A stretch of 64,000 nt of DNA, taken from NCBI RefSeq assembly GCF_007860135.1, contig NZ_SJPV01000003.1, forward strand, positions 541,744-605,743, written 5' to 3'. A program made the position numbers and the translations under genes. The notes under the pieces were generated by a model. That model had not been told where the DNA came from and made no database searches. It saw only the letters and a list, made by a program, of their open reading frames with translations. Within the stretch, counting starts at the first letter, position 1, and the number at the start of each line of letters is the position of its first letter. Positions 16,928 to 25,996 of the stretch are shown in pieces. The stretch comes from Novipirellula artificiosorum. GTDB lineage: Bacteria; Planctomycetota; Planctomycetia; Pirellulales; Pirellulaceae.

Positions 16928-19420
16928 ATGAGACACCAAGACATTTTCGGAAAACTCGTAGCCCCGGCGTTAATTCCCCTCTTGTTCCTTGTCAATTGTT
17001 TCGCTCAAGAATCAACTCACAATTCAATCTCCAAGCCAACGATTGAGCAAGACGGTTCCGCCGAATTCGAGGCGATGGTTAGCCGCGGGTACACGCCCTT
17101 GTTCAATGCTAAGGACTTCACTGGTTGGCGGAATCCCTATTCCCATGGCGAAGCGAAAGTAGTTGATGATGAGATTCACCTCCTCGCCGACAAGAAGTTT
17201 TTCCTGGTTACGGAGAAGAAGTATGCGGACTTTCGGCTGAGTGTTGAGATTCACCTTCCCGAAGGCGCTGCCAATTCGGGTGTCATGTTCCGATGCCATG
17301 TCGACCCAGACGCACAGAAGAAAGTCTTCGGCTACCAGGCGGAGTGCGATGGATCGGATCGGCGGTGGTCGGGCGGCCTCTATGACGAGGCACGACGTGG
17401 ATGGATTTGGCCAAGTACTGCAGGACGTTCGGAGGAACCGTTCCTTGAGCACGAAGAGGAATCCAAAGCGGCTTTCGCTGATCCCGCAATCGCCAATGCA
17501 TTGGATCGAAATGGCTGGAACCGCTTTGTGGTCACGTGCATTGAAGATCGCATCACCATCGAGCTGAACGGCGTTCCCACCGTCACCTTCCGCGACACAA
17601 CCGATGCGTCGGGATACCTCGGTATCCAGCACCACGGCGAACAGGGACAAACTTACCGCTTCCGCAATCTATTCATCAAAGAGCTGCCCGAGATCCCAGC
17701 AGAAGACTCCATCTCACTCACCGATCAGTCGCCTGTGTCGGTCAAGAAAATTGACGAAAACGTCACTCTTGTCGATTTTGGCAAAGTCGCGTTCGGAAAC
17801 GTTGCGCTGCGTGTTCCCCGCAGCGGCAGAGGGATGGGCAAGGTTCATTTCGGCGAAAAGCTCGTGGACGGCCGAGTCGATCGTGAGCCACCAGGAACCG
17901 TCCGCTACGGCGTCAGCGAATTTCGCAAGGGTAGCGGAGAGTTCGGAACTTGGATCGTGCCAACACCCGTGGATGTGCGAAACACAGAACAGGCCGGAGC
18001 GACGCGTGCTCATCCACCGGCGGTGCTAACGCCAAAGTCCTGGTTACCCGTCATGCCATTTCGGTGGGTGGAAATCGAAGGCTGGGAGGGAGAGTTCAAG
18101 CCTGAATACATCGTCCGCCGTGCCGCGTTTGCGTCCGATTGGAATGACGACGCCAGTTCGTTTGAGTGTTCTGATGAGACGCTCAATCGGATTTGGGAAT
18201 TGTGCAAATACAGCATCAAGGCAACGACGTTTGCAGGAGTCTACGTGGATGGCGACCGTGAACGCATTCCGTACGAAGCCGACGCGTATCTGAACCAGTT
18301 GAGTCACTACTACGCGGATGATGAAGTAGAAATGGCCGCAAAGACCTTTGACTGGTTGATCGAAAACGGCACATGGCCAACGGAGTGGGCGCCGCATATG
18401 GTGTTCATGGCTCATGCCGAGTGGATGTACTCTGGCGACCTCGAGTGGCTCAAGCATCGCTATGAATCCTTGAAGGCCAAGACGCTGATGCACCGCAGTG
18501 GCGAGGATGGCTTGGTTCGCAGTGCCGAAATCGATCAAAATCGGCATGATATCGTGGATTGGCCACAGAAAGAACGCGATGGATTTGTCTTCACCGAGAT
18601 CAACACAGTCGTCAACGCTTTTCATATCGAAGCACTCGAGCGGATGGTCGAAATGGCTCGTGCAATCGGAAAGAGTGAGGATGCGGAGGCCTTTGCAGCT
18701 CGAGCGGAGCTAGCGAAAGCGGCCTTTCAGATGACGCTTTTCGACGAAGCAGCGGGCATCTACCGGGACGGTGTGGGCACCGACCACAGCAGCATCCACG
18801 CCAACTTCTTCCCACTCGCGTTCGGGCTGATTCCTCAGGACAAACTTGCGGGAGTCATCGAGTGGCTTGAGCAGAAAGACATGCAATGCAGCGTCTATGC
18901 GGCTCAGTATTTCCTTGATGGCCTATTCAACCACGGCAGCGACCAAAAGGCAATCGACTTGATGGTCGCGGATGGCGATCGAAGTTGGAAACATATGGTC
19001 AACAGCGGAACGACCATTAGCTGGGAAGCTTGGGACTTGAAGTACAAGCCCAACCAAGACTGGAACCACGCTTGGGGTGCTGCGCCTGCAAACCTATTGC
19101 CGCGGTGTGTGCTCGGTGCTCAGCCGGAGACCCCAGGCTGGACCAATGCGATGATCCGGCCTTGCCCCGGCGGTCTCAAGTACGCTCGCGGCCGTGTTCC
19201 CACTGTACTTGGTCCGATTGAAATCGATTGGAAGAACGAGTCGACTTTCACACTCACGCTTGCACTTCCCAAAGGCATGACGGCGCGCGTTGAGTTGCCA
19301 GCGGCAAACCGTACAACAGGTGTCTTCGTGGACGGAGTATCTGTCCAAGCAATGAAGACATCAGATCGTTGGATTCTGAAGGATAAGATCACCGGCACGG
19401 TAACGATCGAAGCCAAGTAA
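16928..19420 (+). CDS. Secreted DUF1080 - GH78-type alpha-L-rhamnosidase fusion
   Basis: 830 residues with an N-terminal signal (LVAPALIPLLFLVNCFAQ). Residues about 55-255 form a DUF1080/3-keto-disaccharide hydrolase-like concanavalin fold (YTPLFNAKDFTGWRNPYSHG; ANSGVMFRC; YLGIQHHGEQGQ). The rest is a GH78-like six-hairpin glycosidase: VDGDRERIPYEADAYLNQL is the conserved acid region, and GTTISWEAWDLKYKPNQDWN then WNHAWGAAPANLL and IRPCPGGLKYARGRVP are typical of the C-terminal part. It likely releases rhamnose from exported polysaccharides. DUF1080 as an appended binding or hydrolase domain is a planctomycete habit. The gene stands alone before a GH106 remnant. Confidence 0.87.
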   Translation: MRHQDIFGKLVAPALIPLLFLVNCFAQESTHNSISKPTIEQDGSAEFEAMVSRGYTPLFNAKDFTGWRNPYSHGEAKVVDDEIHLLADKKFFLVTEKKYADFRLSVEIHLPEGAANSGVMFRCHVDPDAQKKVFGYQAECDGSDRRWSGGLYDEARRGWIWPSTAGRSEEPFLEHEEESKAAFADPAIANALDRNGWNRFVVTCIEDRITIELNGVPTVTFRDTTDASGYLGIQHHGEQGQTYRFRNLFIKELPEIPAEDSISLTDQSPVSVKKIDENVTLVDFGKVAFGNVALRVPRSGRGMGKVHFGEKLVDGRVDREPPGTVRYGVSEFRKGSGEFGTWIVPTPVDVRNTEQAGATRAHPPAVLTPKSWLPVMPFRWVEIEGWEGEFKPEYIVRRAAFASDWNDDASSFECSDETLNRIWELCKYSIKATTFAGVYVDGDRERIPYEADAYLNQLSHYYADDEVEMAAKTFDWLIENGTWPTEWAPHMVFMAHAEWMYSGDLEWLKHRYESLKAKTLMHRSGEDGLVRSAEIDQNRHDIVDWPQKERDGFVFTEINTVVNAFHIEALERMVEMARAIGKSEDAEAFAARAELAKAAFQMTLFDEAAGIYRDGVGTDHSSIHANFFPLAFGLIPQDKLAGVIEWLEQKDMQCSVYAAQYFLDGLFNHGSDQKAIDLMVADGDRSWKHMVNSGTTISWEAWDLKYKPNQDWNHAWGAAPANLLPRCVLGAQPETPGWTNAMIRPCPGGLKYARGRVPTVLGPIEIDWKNESTFTLTLALPKGMTARVELPAANRTTGVFVDGVSVQAMKTSDRWILKDKITGTVTIEAK

Positions 19421-19578
19421 GCACGGCCGAACGATGCCAATGCACTCGAGTATTCGACCTTCAGCTCGTGAAGCAAGCGGAGGTCGAGTCCGTTGGGTCA
19501 CGTCACAGTATCCGAGCAGCAAGAAATGAAGAAACGAACACTCACCGCGGCAGCCAACAAGCAGTTCCCAATCTCACG

Positions 19579-20285
19579 ATGTTGGCTTTATCTTGTTTTG
19601 TATCTCTCGCCTTTGGCACTGCAGCGACGGATCCGATCGCCGAGTTCTGTTTCGCACATCGTTGGATAAAGAAAAAGTAATTCGTGTGAAATCGGTGCCT
19701 GATCCGATTGAATCGACAGGCCCTTGGGACGTCAGCTTTCCGGAAAATCTTGGTACAACCAGCAATGCAAAGTTCGATGAATTGATCTCATGGTCTACTT
19801 CGCCCGACCAAGGGATACGCCATTTTTCCGGAACAGCAACCTATCAAAAACAGTTTCATCTTCCCAAACAGCTGATCGATCCGAACCTTTCGCTTGAACT
19901 CGATTTGGGAAACGTTGCTGTGATTGCACACATCTTGATGAACGGCGAAGACCTTGGCATTTTGTGGAAAGCTCCGTTCCGTGTGAGCCTCGATGGTTGT
20001 GCCCGCGAAGGAGTCAATCATTTGGAAGTGAGAGTCACGAACCTGTGGCCTAACCGGTTGATCGGAGATCAACAACTTCCAGGCGATGTGGAACATCGAG
20101 GGCCAAACGTCAAGCGATGGCCCGACTGGTTGCTAAATCAAACCCAGCGAAGTTCTGGCCGTTTCGGCTTTCCTGGCTACCAGCACTACCAACAAGACTC
20201 TGATTTGATCGTATCGGGTCTGCTTGGCCCCGTGACGGTGCGTTCGTATGTAGAAGCCGAATTGTACGACACTCAGAACGATTGA
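19579..20285 (+). pseudogene. GH106-like alpha-L-rhamnosidase remnant (C-terminal piece)
   Basis: From about 19680 the frame encodes the end of a GH106-type rhamnosidase: GPWDVSFPENLG, FSGTATYQKQFHLP, LDLGNVAVIAHILMNGEDLG, VTNLWPNRLIGDQQLPGD and SGLLGPVTVRSY. Full proteins of this family are close to 1000 residues, while only about 200 remain. Upstream, another frame from ATG 19579 reads MLALSCFVSLAFGTAATDP, which resembles an export signal. The simplest reading is a large internal deletion that joined a signal peptide to the C-terminus out of frame. A GTG at 19686 could still start a short protein without a catalytic domain. Confidence 0.7.
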
Positions 20286-20471
20286 TGAAACTGAAAGTGT
20301 CTTCAAGATGATCAGCAACATCATGCGAAGCTATGTTGCTTTAGCCTTTGCCTTATTGATCCAGAGCTGTTTCCTAAATCGAGCATTCGACGCAGTTCGT
20401 TCTCGCGTCGTTCCATTGGTATACTTATTGTATTGGTTCGCTACCCATCTTCCCTCACGGCCGAGACTGAC

Positions 20472-22208
20472 ATGTCAAGTTTGAGTCGCCTTGCGATCGC
20501 AATCGTCTGCTTTGCGCTGATTTTCCCCAGCAAGTCGGCTTCGGCCCAACGCGGTCAATTGATCGAAGGCTTGTTCCGTACATTGGCCGAGACTCAGCTG
20601 GAACGCGAGAGAATCAAGCGAATGGAAGCCGAGAAACGAGCCGATGGGCAGACGCCCACGCCAGCCAAAGATCCGTATCGAGTTCAATTGCCATCAGGAT
20701 TCGGTACCACGCCAGCTTTCAGCGGCCCCGGCACCAACATCAGGCCGCCCGTTGATCGCAAACAGTTGTCAATCAATGTCCGTTCGCGTGAAGCGGCCCA
20801 ATACGCAGAGAACTTGGTGAGGTTCAATCAGCGATTCTCGCCATTGGTTTCTGAGTTAAGATCCGAAGCAGCGGCTCACCCGGAAATCCGCGGTTTGTTG
20901 TCCGAAGCGTATGCGATCGCGGCCGACGGAAACGCGCTCCTGGAACGTTGTGACGGACTTTCGTCGCTCACGCCAATCGTCGATCCCTATCGTGAACTTG
21001 ACACTCGCTATCGCCAATTCTCTTTCAACCTACAACGAATCAGCGGCCTGAGCCATCAATGTACCGCCGCCATTGAGCAATGTGATGAACTCTGCGGCTT
21101 GATGGGAGCTCAGCTCAACATTCAGCCGCAATACGATCGCCATGCATTGCACGACGTGATGCTAAAGGCTTGCACCTACATGCAAGCGTTAGAGGACGAT
21201 TTGCAGATCGCGGTCGTCTCTCAGCACGAATGCCGGCAACTGACACACGACTTGCGATTGTTGCGTCAACAATTGGTCAACGAAGCTGGCCGTGTCGACC
21301 AATCGAGCTATGACGAAATCGTTGATCGGTTCACCGAGATGGTGGGGCAATGGCGTTCCTTTAGTGGCCGCGTTTACGCACAGAATAATCCTCACCTCGC
21401 GCGTCGACTCGATCGAATCAGTGAATGCGGTGAAGAAACTTATCACTTGCTGCGGATACAGCCTCCGATTTCACAGGACGACCTCTTGGCTTCCGGTCAT
21501 CGCTTACACCAAAGTATGGAAAGTGTCCTTGAGCAACTAGATTTTCGATCTTTGGTGCGACTGAAACCAGAAGAGCAATTGCGAGTGTTGGAATCGACTC
21601 GTGACCTGTACCATCAATCGGAACGGTTTCACACCCTTTGCGAGAAGCGTGGGGATCGCAACCAGATGCGTGATGTGTTTGCTCAGATCGATCAAAGCTG
21701 GGGTTCGCTCTCCGAAAGTCTGCAGCAGATCCCCTCGCTGAACCGTGGAACGATTGCGGAGATTGACCGCGCGTGCCAGCAACTTCGAAGTGACTTTGGC
21801 ATCGAAGGAATTCACGCTCCCACCAGCAGCTTAGGTAACTTGGTGCAAGCGGCCGCAGCGTTGGAAGGAACTGCCGAGTACTTGGACGAACAGCTGAATC
21901 GATATCAAAAAAGTATCAGGCCGAGTTCGTATCGTGATTCACTTCGTGGCGCCGCCAGCGATCTCTACCTGCACAGCAAGAGATTGCACGAGGCGTTGGA
22001 CACGCGTGGCCGTCTGAACGATCAGCGATTTCTTGGGAAACTGCAAGACGAAGCCGAAGATCTGGTCGAGGCTTGGAATCAATTGAGCAACGATCTGGAG
22101 CACATTGACGGACATGGTCTTTCGTCGTTCGAGGCGTCGCGTCTGAAGAGTGTTCAGCGACAGGCGGTTCCCTATGTCGCAGAAATTGCTGCCGCCCTGC
22201 TGCAATGA
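20472..22208 (+). CDS. Exported helical-repeat protein of unknown function
   Basis: 578 residues from ATG 20472 with a signal peptide (RLAIAIVCFALIFPSKSASA). The mature part is almost all alpha-helical, with few glycines. Four similar blocks can be lined up by a W/Y-x-x-[FL]-S motif: YRQFSFNLQRISGLSHQ, WRSFSGRVYAQNNPHLARRL, WGSLSESLQQIPSLNRGT and WNQLSNDLEHIDGHGLSS, each followed by a second long helix. This points to a tandem helical-bundle protein, likely periplasmic. No enzyme motif is seen. Function is unknown; the repeats suggest a scaffold or binding role. Confidence 0.8.
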   Translation: MSSLSRLAIAIVCFALIFPSKSASAQRGQLIEGLFRTLAETQLERERIKRMEAEKRADGQTPTPAKDPYRVQLPSGFGTTPAFSGPGTNIRPPVDRKQLSINVRSREAAQYAENLVRFNQRFSPLVSELRSEAAAHPEIRGLLSEAYAIAADGNALLERCDGLSSLTPIVDPYRELDTRYRQFSFNLQRISGLSHQCTAAIEQCDELCGLMGAQLNIQPQYDRHALHDVMLKACTYMQALEDDLQIAVVSQHECRQLTHDLRLLRQQLVNEAGRVDQSSYDEIVDRFTEMVGQWRSFSGRVYAQNNPHLARRLDRISECGEETYHLLRIQPPISQDDLLASGHRLHQSMESVLEQLDFRSLVRLKPEEQLRVLESTRDLYHQSERFHTLCEKRGDRNQMRDVFAQIDQSWGSLSESLQQIPSLNRGTIAEIDRACQQLRSDFGIEGIHAPTSSLGNLVQAAAALEGTAEYLDEQLNRYQKSIRPSSYRDSLRGAASDLYLHSKRLHEALDTRGRLNDQRFLGKLQDEAEDLVEAWNQLSNDLEHIDGHGLSSFEASRLKSVQRQAVPYVAEIAAALLQ

Positions 22209-22302
22209 TTGCCGCTTGACCCTGCGGACTCGATGCACTCCGCCACGAGTTTCGCTACCTTTAAGAGCTGAACGTTCCAAAGCCAGAAACTCAAAACCCA
22301 CT

Positions 22303-22674
22303 ATGCAAACACTCACTCGAAAGACGCTCGCGTTTGCTGCAGTATTTTCTATCTTCCCCTGCGTTTCTCATTCCTCTGCGGCGGCGGAGGATGCCAGCGA
22401 AAAGGTCAACTTCTTGATCTTCGTCGCCGACGATCTCAATAAGGAATACTACGGTTGCTATGGCAACGAGAAGTCCGCGTCGCCGACCGTTTCGCCATGC
22501 ATTCGGATGAACCTACCGGTGACCCTACGATGTACACCAACCCGGCGATGCCACTGGATCAGCTCGAGGAGTATTTCGCCAACGAAAACAAAGACAACGA
22601 GCGGCCTTTCTGTGTCATGGCCACCAGCTACTATCCTCACGTCCTGCTCGACTTTAACAATCGGCTCTCGTAGG
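22303..22674 (+). pseudogene. Truncated, frameshifted sulfatase remnant
   Basis: ATG 22303 opens a signal peptide (KTLAFAAVFSIFPCVSHSSA) and the sulfatase N-terminus KVNFLIFVADDLNKEYYGCY. After about 22490 the sense moves to another frame: DPTMYTNPAMPLDQLEEYFA and RPFCVMATSYYPHVL, which match the middle of family S1 sulfatases. The segment holding the Cys-x-Pro-x-Arg active site is missing and the C-terminal half is gone. It cannot be active. Confidence 0.8.
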
Positions 22675-22709
22675 TCGATTGACTAACTCTTACTTAAACA
22701 GGCTGAAAT

Positions 22710-23558
22710 ATGAAAACAATACTTGCCTCCTTACTGTCATCTCTTTGTATTCTCTCTGCCACCACGATGCTGGCTGCCGAGCCGCTGTTTCCGCAGGCAC
22801 CTGGAATGGTTTCCTATACGTATCGTAATGAGTTCGAGAAGGACTTTGAAGGAACGCTCGATACGATTGCGGCGTTGGGTATTACGGACATGGAATTCTC
22901 AAACCTGTTCGGTAAAACGGCGGCGGAAATTCGCACGTTGTTGGACGAACGGGAGATGAAGTGTTCCACGCTGGGTGTCAGCTACGTGGATGTTCAAACA
23001 AAAACCGAAGAGGTCGCCAATCATGCCAAAACGCTCGGTGCTTCCTTTGTAAGAGTTGCTTGGATTCCCAACCGTCAGCCGTTCACCTTGGAACTTGCCG
23101 AACAAACGGCTCGCGAATTCAACGAAATCGGACGGCGTCTGCGAACGGAATTTGGCTTGACGTTCTGTTACCACAATCACGGCTACGAGTTTGTGACGCA
23201 CGGTGAAGGTACGTTGTTCGATGTATTGATGGCAAACACCGATCCACGAGACGTGTTCATTGAACTCGATATCTTGTGGGTCAAGTTTCCCGGTGCCGAT
23301 CCAGTCGCAATTCTTCAAAAGTATGGCCCAAGGATCAAGTTGCTGCACTTGAAGGATCTCAGACAGGGCATAGTCGGCGACATGTCGGGCCATACCGACG
23401 TCGAAAACGATGTCGCACTTGGCGATGGTCAAATCGACATTCCCGGTGTATTAGCCGCAGCCAAGAAGGCAGGAGTTGAGCACTACTACATCGAAGATGA
23501 AAGCCCCAGTATCAACATTCAAGTACCCAAGACGATCGCCTATTTGAAGTCTTTGTAG
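22710..23558 (+). CDS. Exported sugar phosphate isomerase/epimerase-like TIM barrel
   Basis: 282 residues with signal peptide MKTILASLLSSLCILSATTM. The AP-endonuclease-2/xylose-isomerase-like barrel is recognised from MEFSNLFGKTAAEIRTLLDE, FCYHNHGYEF (metal-binding His and Glu), VFIELDILWV, LLHLKDL and YYIEDESPS near the C-terminus. Family members act on keto-sugars such as inosose or 3-keto-glucosides; planctomycetes have many exported copies next to Gfo/Idh oxidoreductases and DUF1080 proteins. It starts 35 bp after the sulfatase remnant. Substrate cannot be assigned. Confidence 0.9.
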   Translation: MKTILASLLSSLCILSATTMLAAEPLFPQAPGMVSYTYRNEFEKDFEGTLDTIAALGITDMEFSNLFGKTAAEIRTLLDEREMKCSTLGVSYVDVQTKTEEVANHAKTLGASFVRVAWIPNRQPFTLELAEQTAREFNEIGRRLRTEFGLTFCYHNHGYEFVTHGEGTLFDVLMANTDPRDVFIELDILWVKFPGADPVAILQKYGPRIKLLHLKDLRQGIVGDMSGHTDVENDVALGDGQIDIPGVLAAAKKAGVEHYYIEDESPSINIQVPKTIAYLKSL

Positions 23559-23688
23559 GTCGCATGATAAGTGTGCCAAGTCCTGGATGCTTCCCCGCCG
23601 CTTGTTTTTCGGTCGTCAACTTGATCGTCCCACTCGTTTGCGAGAGAATGGTGAGCGAGAGAATTCGAGTTCATTTCGGAACAGCCTC

Positions 23689-23813
23689 GTGGACCGTCAA
23701 GGTTAAAACTGCGAGTTTGGATGTAGTGGACTTCGCCAGAAGTCCCTAAGCACATTTGAGTTATGGATTTCTGGCGAAATCCACGACCCTGAAATTTGAT
23801 ACTGACGGTCCAC
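23689..23813. mobile_element. MITE-like element, copy 1
   Basis: 125 bp with perfect 11-bp terminal inverted repeats (GTGGACCGTCA / TGACGGTCCAC). Inside lies a nested palindrome: left arm 23723-23745 (GTAGTGGAC...GAAGTCC) and right arm 23765-23787. CTCGT occurs at both borders and may be a target duplication. A homologous copy lies at 36593-36715. No coding capacity, so movement would need a transposase in trans. Confidence 0.75.
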
Positions 23814-23817
23814 TCGT

Positions 23818-23884
23818 TGGACAGCGCCACTGTTATCTTCGTGCTTGTATTTGCAACGTGTCCGCTCCATAGTGGCGTTGTCCA
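23818..23884. repeat. Imperfect inverted repeat next to MITE copy 1
   Basis: Arms at 23818-23833 (TGGACAGCGCCACTGT) and 23869-23884 pair at 14 of 16 positions, with a 35-nt centre. It begins five bases after the MITE and also starts with TGGAC, so it may be a second small element of the same style. Confidence 0.6.
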
Positions 23885-24016
23885 GTCACCTAGCCGAAAC
23901 CCACGACGTCACCGCAGCCGGGGTGTCGGGGTTGCGATGGGGTGATGATCGACATTCGCGGCAACTCATGCGTTCTGTGAAATTGCCACACCCACCTCCC
24001 ACCCTCTAAGTCCAAC

Positions 24017-25996
24017 ATGAACCACTCGCCACTCACCAAGCACCGCGTCCTTTTCACAATGGGTCTTCTGCTGCTGACCGTCGGTTCGATCTATGCCGAC
24101 GGGACGCATCTTTTTGTTCTTTCCGGCCAATCGAACATGCAGGGATTGAAGCCAGAGGAGTCCTTCACTCCGATGGTGGAGGAATGGTTTGGCATAGAAA
24201 ACGTCATCGTTGTCAAGGACGCGTTGGGCGGCCAGCCGATTCGGCGTTGGCACAAAGCATGGCAGCTTGGCGAAGGTGACAACCCGAAGCAGATTGGCGA
24301 TCTTTACGACCAGTTGATGGCCAAAGTGAACGAGGCGATCAAAGACGAGGAAATTGCTTCGGTGACGTTTCTTTGGATGCAGGGAGAAAAGGACGCGAGG
24401 GAACAGCACGGTGATGTGTATGCCGCCAGCTTCAATGGTCTGCTCGATCAGCTCCGCGCCGATTTGGGAAGGAATGAGATCAATTTTGTCATCGGTCGAC
24501 TCAGTGATTTCGGACTTGAAAATGAGGACTATCCAGATTGGCGGAAAATGCGAACGGTACTCGTTGATCTGGCTAACTCCAGTCGTCGCGGTGCTTGGGT
24601 CGATACGGATGATCTGAACGATGGAAGAAATCGGCGCGGAAAAGAAATCAAGGATGACCTCCACTACTCTGCCGAAGGATATGTCACGTTTGGCAAGCGA
24701 CTGGCGGACGCAGCGATCCAGCTGATCGAGAAGAATGACGTTCTTCCCAAAATTGAACCGCCCTACTACAGCGTACGTTATCAGGGATCGCGTGAACCAG
24801 GTAGACTTCTCTTTCCAGTCCGTTACACCGTCTGGGTCCCACCCCATGTTGAAACACTACGTGGTGTGGTCGTTCACCAGCACGGTTGTGGCGTAGGGTC
24901 TTGCAAGTCAGGGCTGACAGGTGCGTTTGATCTGCATTGGCAGGCGTTAGCAAAGAAACATGACTGCGCGTTGCTGGCCGCGTCGTATGAGCAACCGGAG
25001 GAGGCCGATTGCCAGCTTTGGTGCGACCCACGCAACGGCTCTGATGCTGCGTTTCAGAAGTCACTTTCCGATCTCGGCGAAGCGTCGGGTCATCCTGAAC
25101 TCGCCGAAGTGCCTTGGGCGTTGTGGGGCCACAGTGGCGGCGGCGTTTGGGCCGGAACGATGACGCTTCTGTATCCCGATCGCGTTGCGGCGGCGTGGTT
25201 GCGTTCGGGGGTTCCGCTATTGGAACCTCGCGGCGAACATCCATCGGCCAACACGGTCGAAGTCCCCGACGAGCGTCTCGAAGTGCCAATGATGTTGAAT
25301 CCAGGCACGAAGGAAGGTGTCACCGTGAAAGAAGGCCGCTTCGCCGGGGTCTGGCCTCGGATGGAAACACTGTTTGTCGCCTTGCGTGGTCAAGACGCAC
25401 CGATCGGAATCGCTGTTGATCCGCTAACCAGTCACGAGTGTGGCAACCAACGCTACCTTGCCATTCCCTGGTTCGACACGTGTCTGGCCGCACGATTGTC
25501 AGGTAGCAACACCCAAACGCTGCGAGTCATGCCTGCTGACAATGTATGGCTCGCACCATTGCTGGGCACCGTGGCATCACCCGAGACGGATTATACCGGC
25601 AACAAGAGCCAGGCTGTTTGGTTGCCAAACGAATCATTTGCCAAAGCGTGGATGCAATACACGAAAGACACTGCGGTAACGGACACGTCTCCGCCACCAG
25701 CGCCAAAAAACGTTCGGGCGACCGACGGTGAAATCACTTGGGTTGCCGAAGCCGATCTCGAAAGTGGCATCGCGCACTTTATCATCCTTCGCGATGGCAA
25801 GGAACTCACGACCGTTCCCAGTCAATCGAAAAATCCGTTTGGCCGTCCCCTCTTTCAAGGCCTTCAGTACAGTGATACGCCTTTGCAACCACTCGTTCCG
25901 ATGCGATTCACAGACACGACTTGGGTAGCGGGCCAGAATCACGTTTACAAGGTGATTGCGGTCAACACCGTTGGGCTGAAGTCGCAGCTGCCTTGA
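24017..25996 (+). CDS. Secreted SGNH-type carbohydrate esterase fused to alpha/beta hydrolase
   Basis: 659 residues with a signal peptide ending near SIYADG. The N-terminal domain (about 30-240) is a sialate-O-acetylesterase/SASA-type SGNH esterase: [12 protein letters not shown] carries the nucleophile serine and [10 protein letters not shown] the Asp-x-x-His pair. The second domain (about 255-555) is an alpha/beta hydrolase with [10 protein letters not shown] as nucleophile elbow. A fibronectin-III-like stretch ([29 protein letters not shown]) closes the protein. Two esterase folds in one chain suggest removal of different acyl groups from a decorated glycan. It is followed at once by a beta-helix gene remnant. 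Confidence 0.85.
   Translation: MNHSPLTKHRVLFTMGLLLLTVGSIYADGTHLFVLSGQSNMQGLKPEESFTPMVEEWFGIENVIVVKDALGGQPIRRWHKAWQLGEGDNPKQIGDLYDQLMAKVNEAIKDEEIASVTFLWMQGEKDAREQHGDVYAASFNGLLDQLRADLGRNEINFVIGRLSDFGLENEDYPDWRKMRTVLVDLANSSRRGAWVDTDDLNDGRNRRGKEIKDDLHYSAEGYVTFGKRLADAAIQLIEKNDVLPKIEPPYYSVRYQGSREPGRLLFPVRYTVWVPPHVETLRGVVVHQHGCGVGSCKSGLTGAFDLHWQALAKKHDCALLAASYEQPEEADCQLWCDPRNGSDAAFQKSLSDLGEASGHPELAEVPWALWGHSGGGVWAGTMTLLYPDRVAAAWLRSGVPLLEPRGEHPSANTVEVPDERLEVPMMLNPGTKEGVTVKEGRFAGVWPRMETLFVALRGQDAPIGIAVDPLTSHECGNQRYLAIPWFDTCLAARLSGSNTQTLRVMPADNVWLAPLLGTVASPETDYTGNKSQAVWLPNESFAKAWMQYTKDTAVTDTSPPPAPKNVRATDGEITWVAEADLESGIAHFIILRDGKELTTVPSQSKNPFGRPLFQGLQYSDTPLQPLVPMRFTDTTWVAGQNHVYKVIAVNTVGLKSQLP

Larger units (their letters stand above)
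23559..24016. other. Intergenic region holding a MITE-like element and an inverted repeat
   Basis: About 460 bp without a gene. It contains the MITE-like element at 23689-23813 and, directly after it, an imperfect inverted repeat at 23818-23884. The remaining 130 bp to the next start show no clear structure. Confidence 0.6.
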
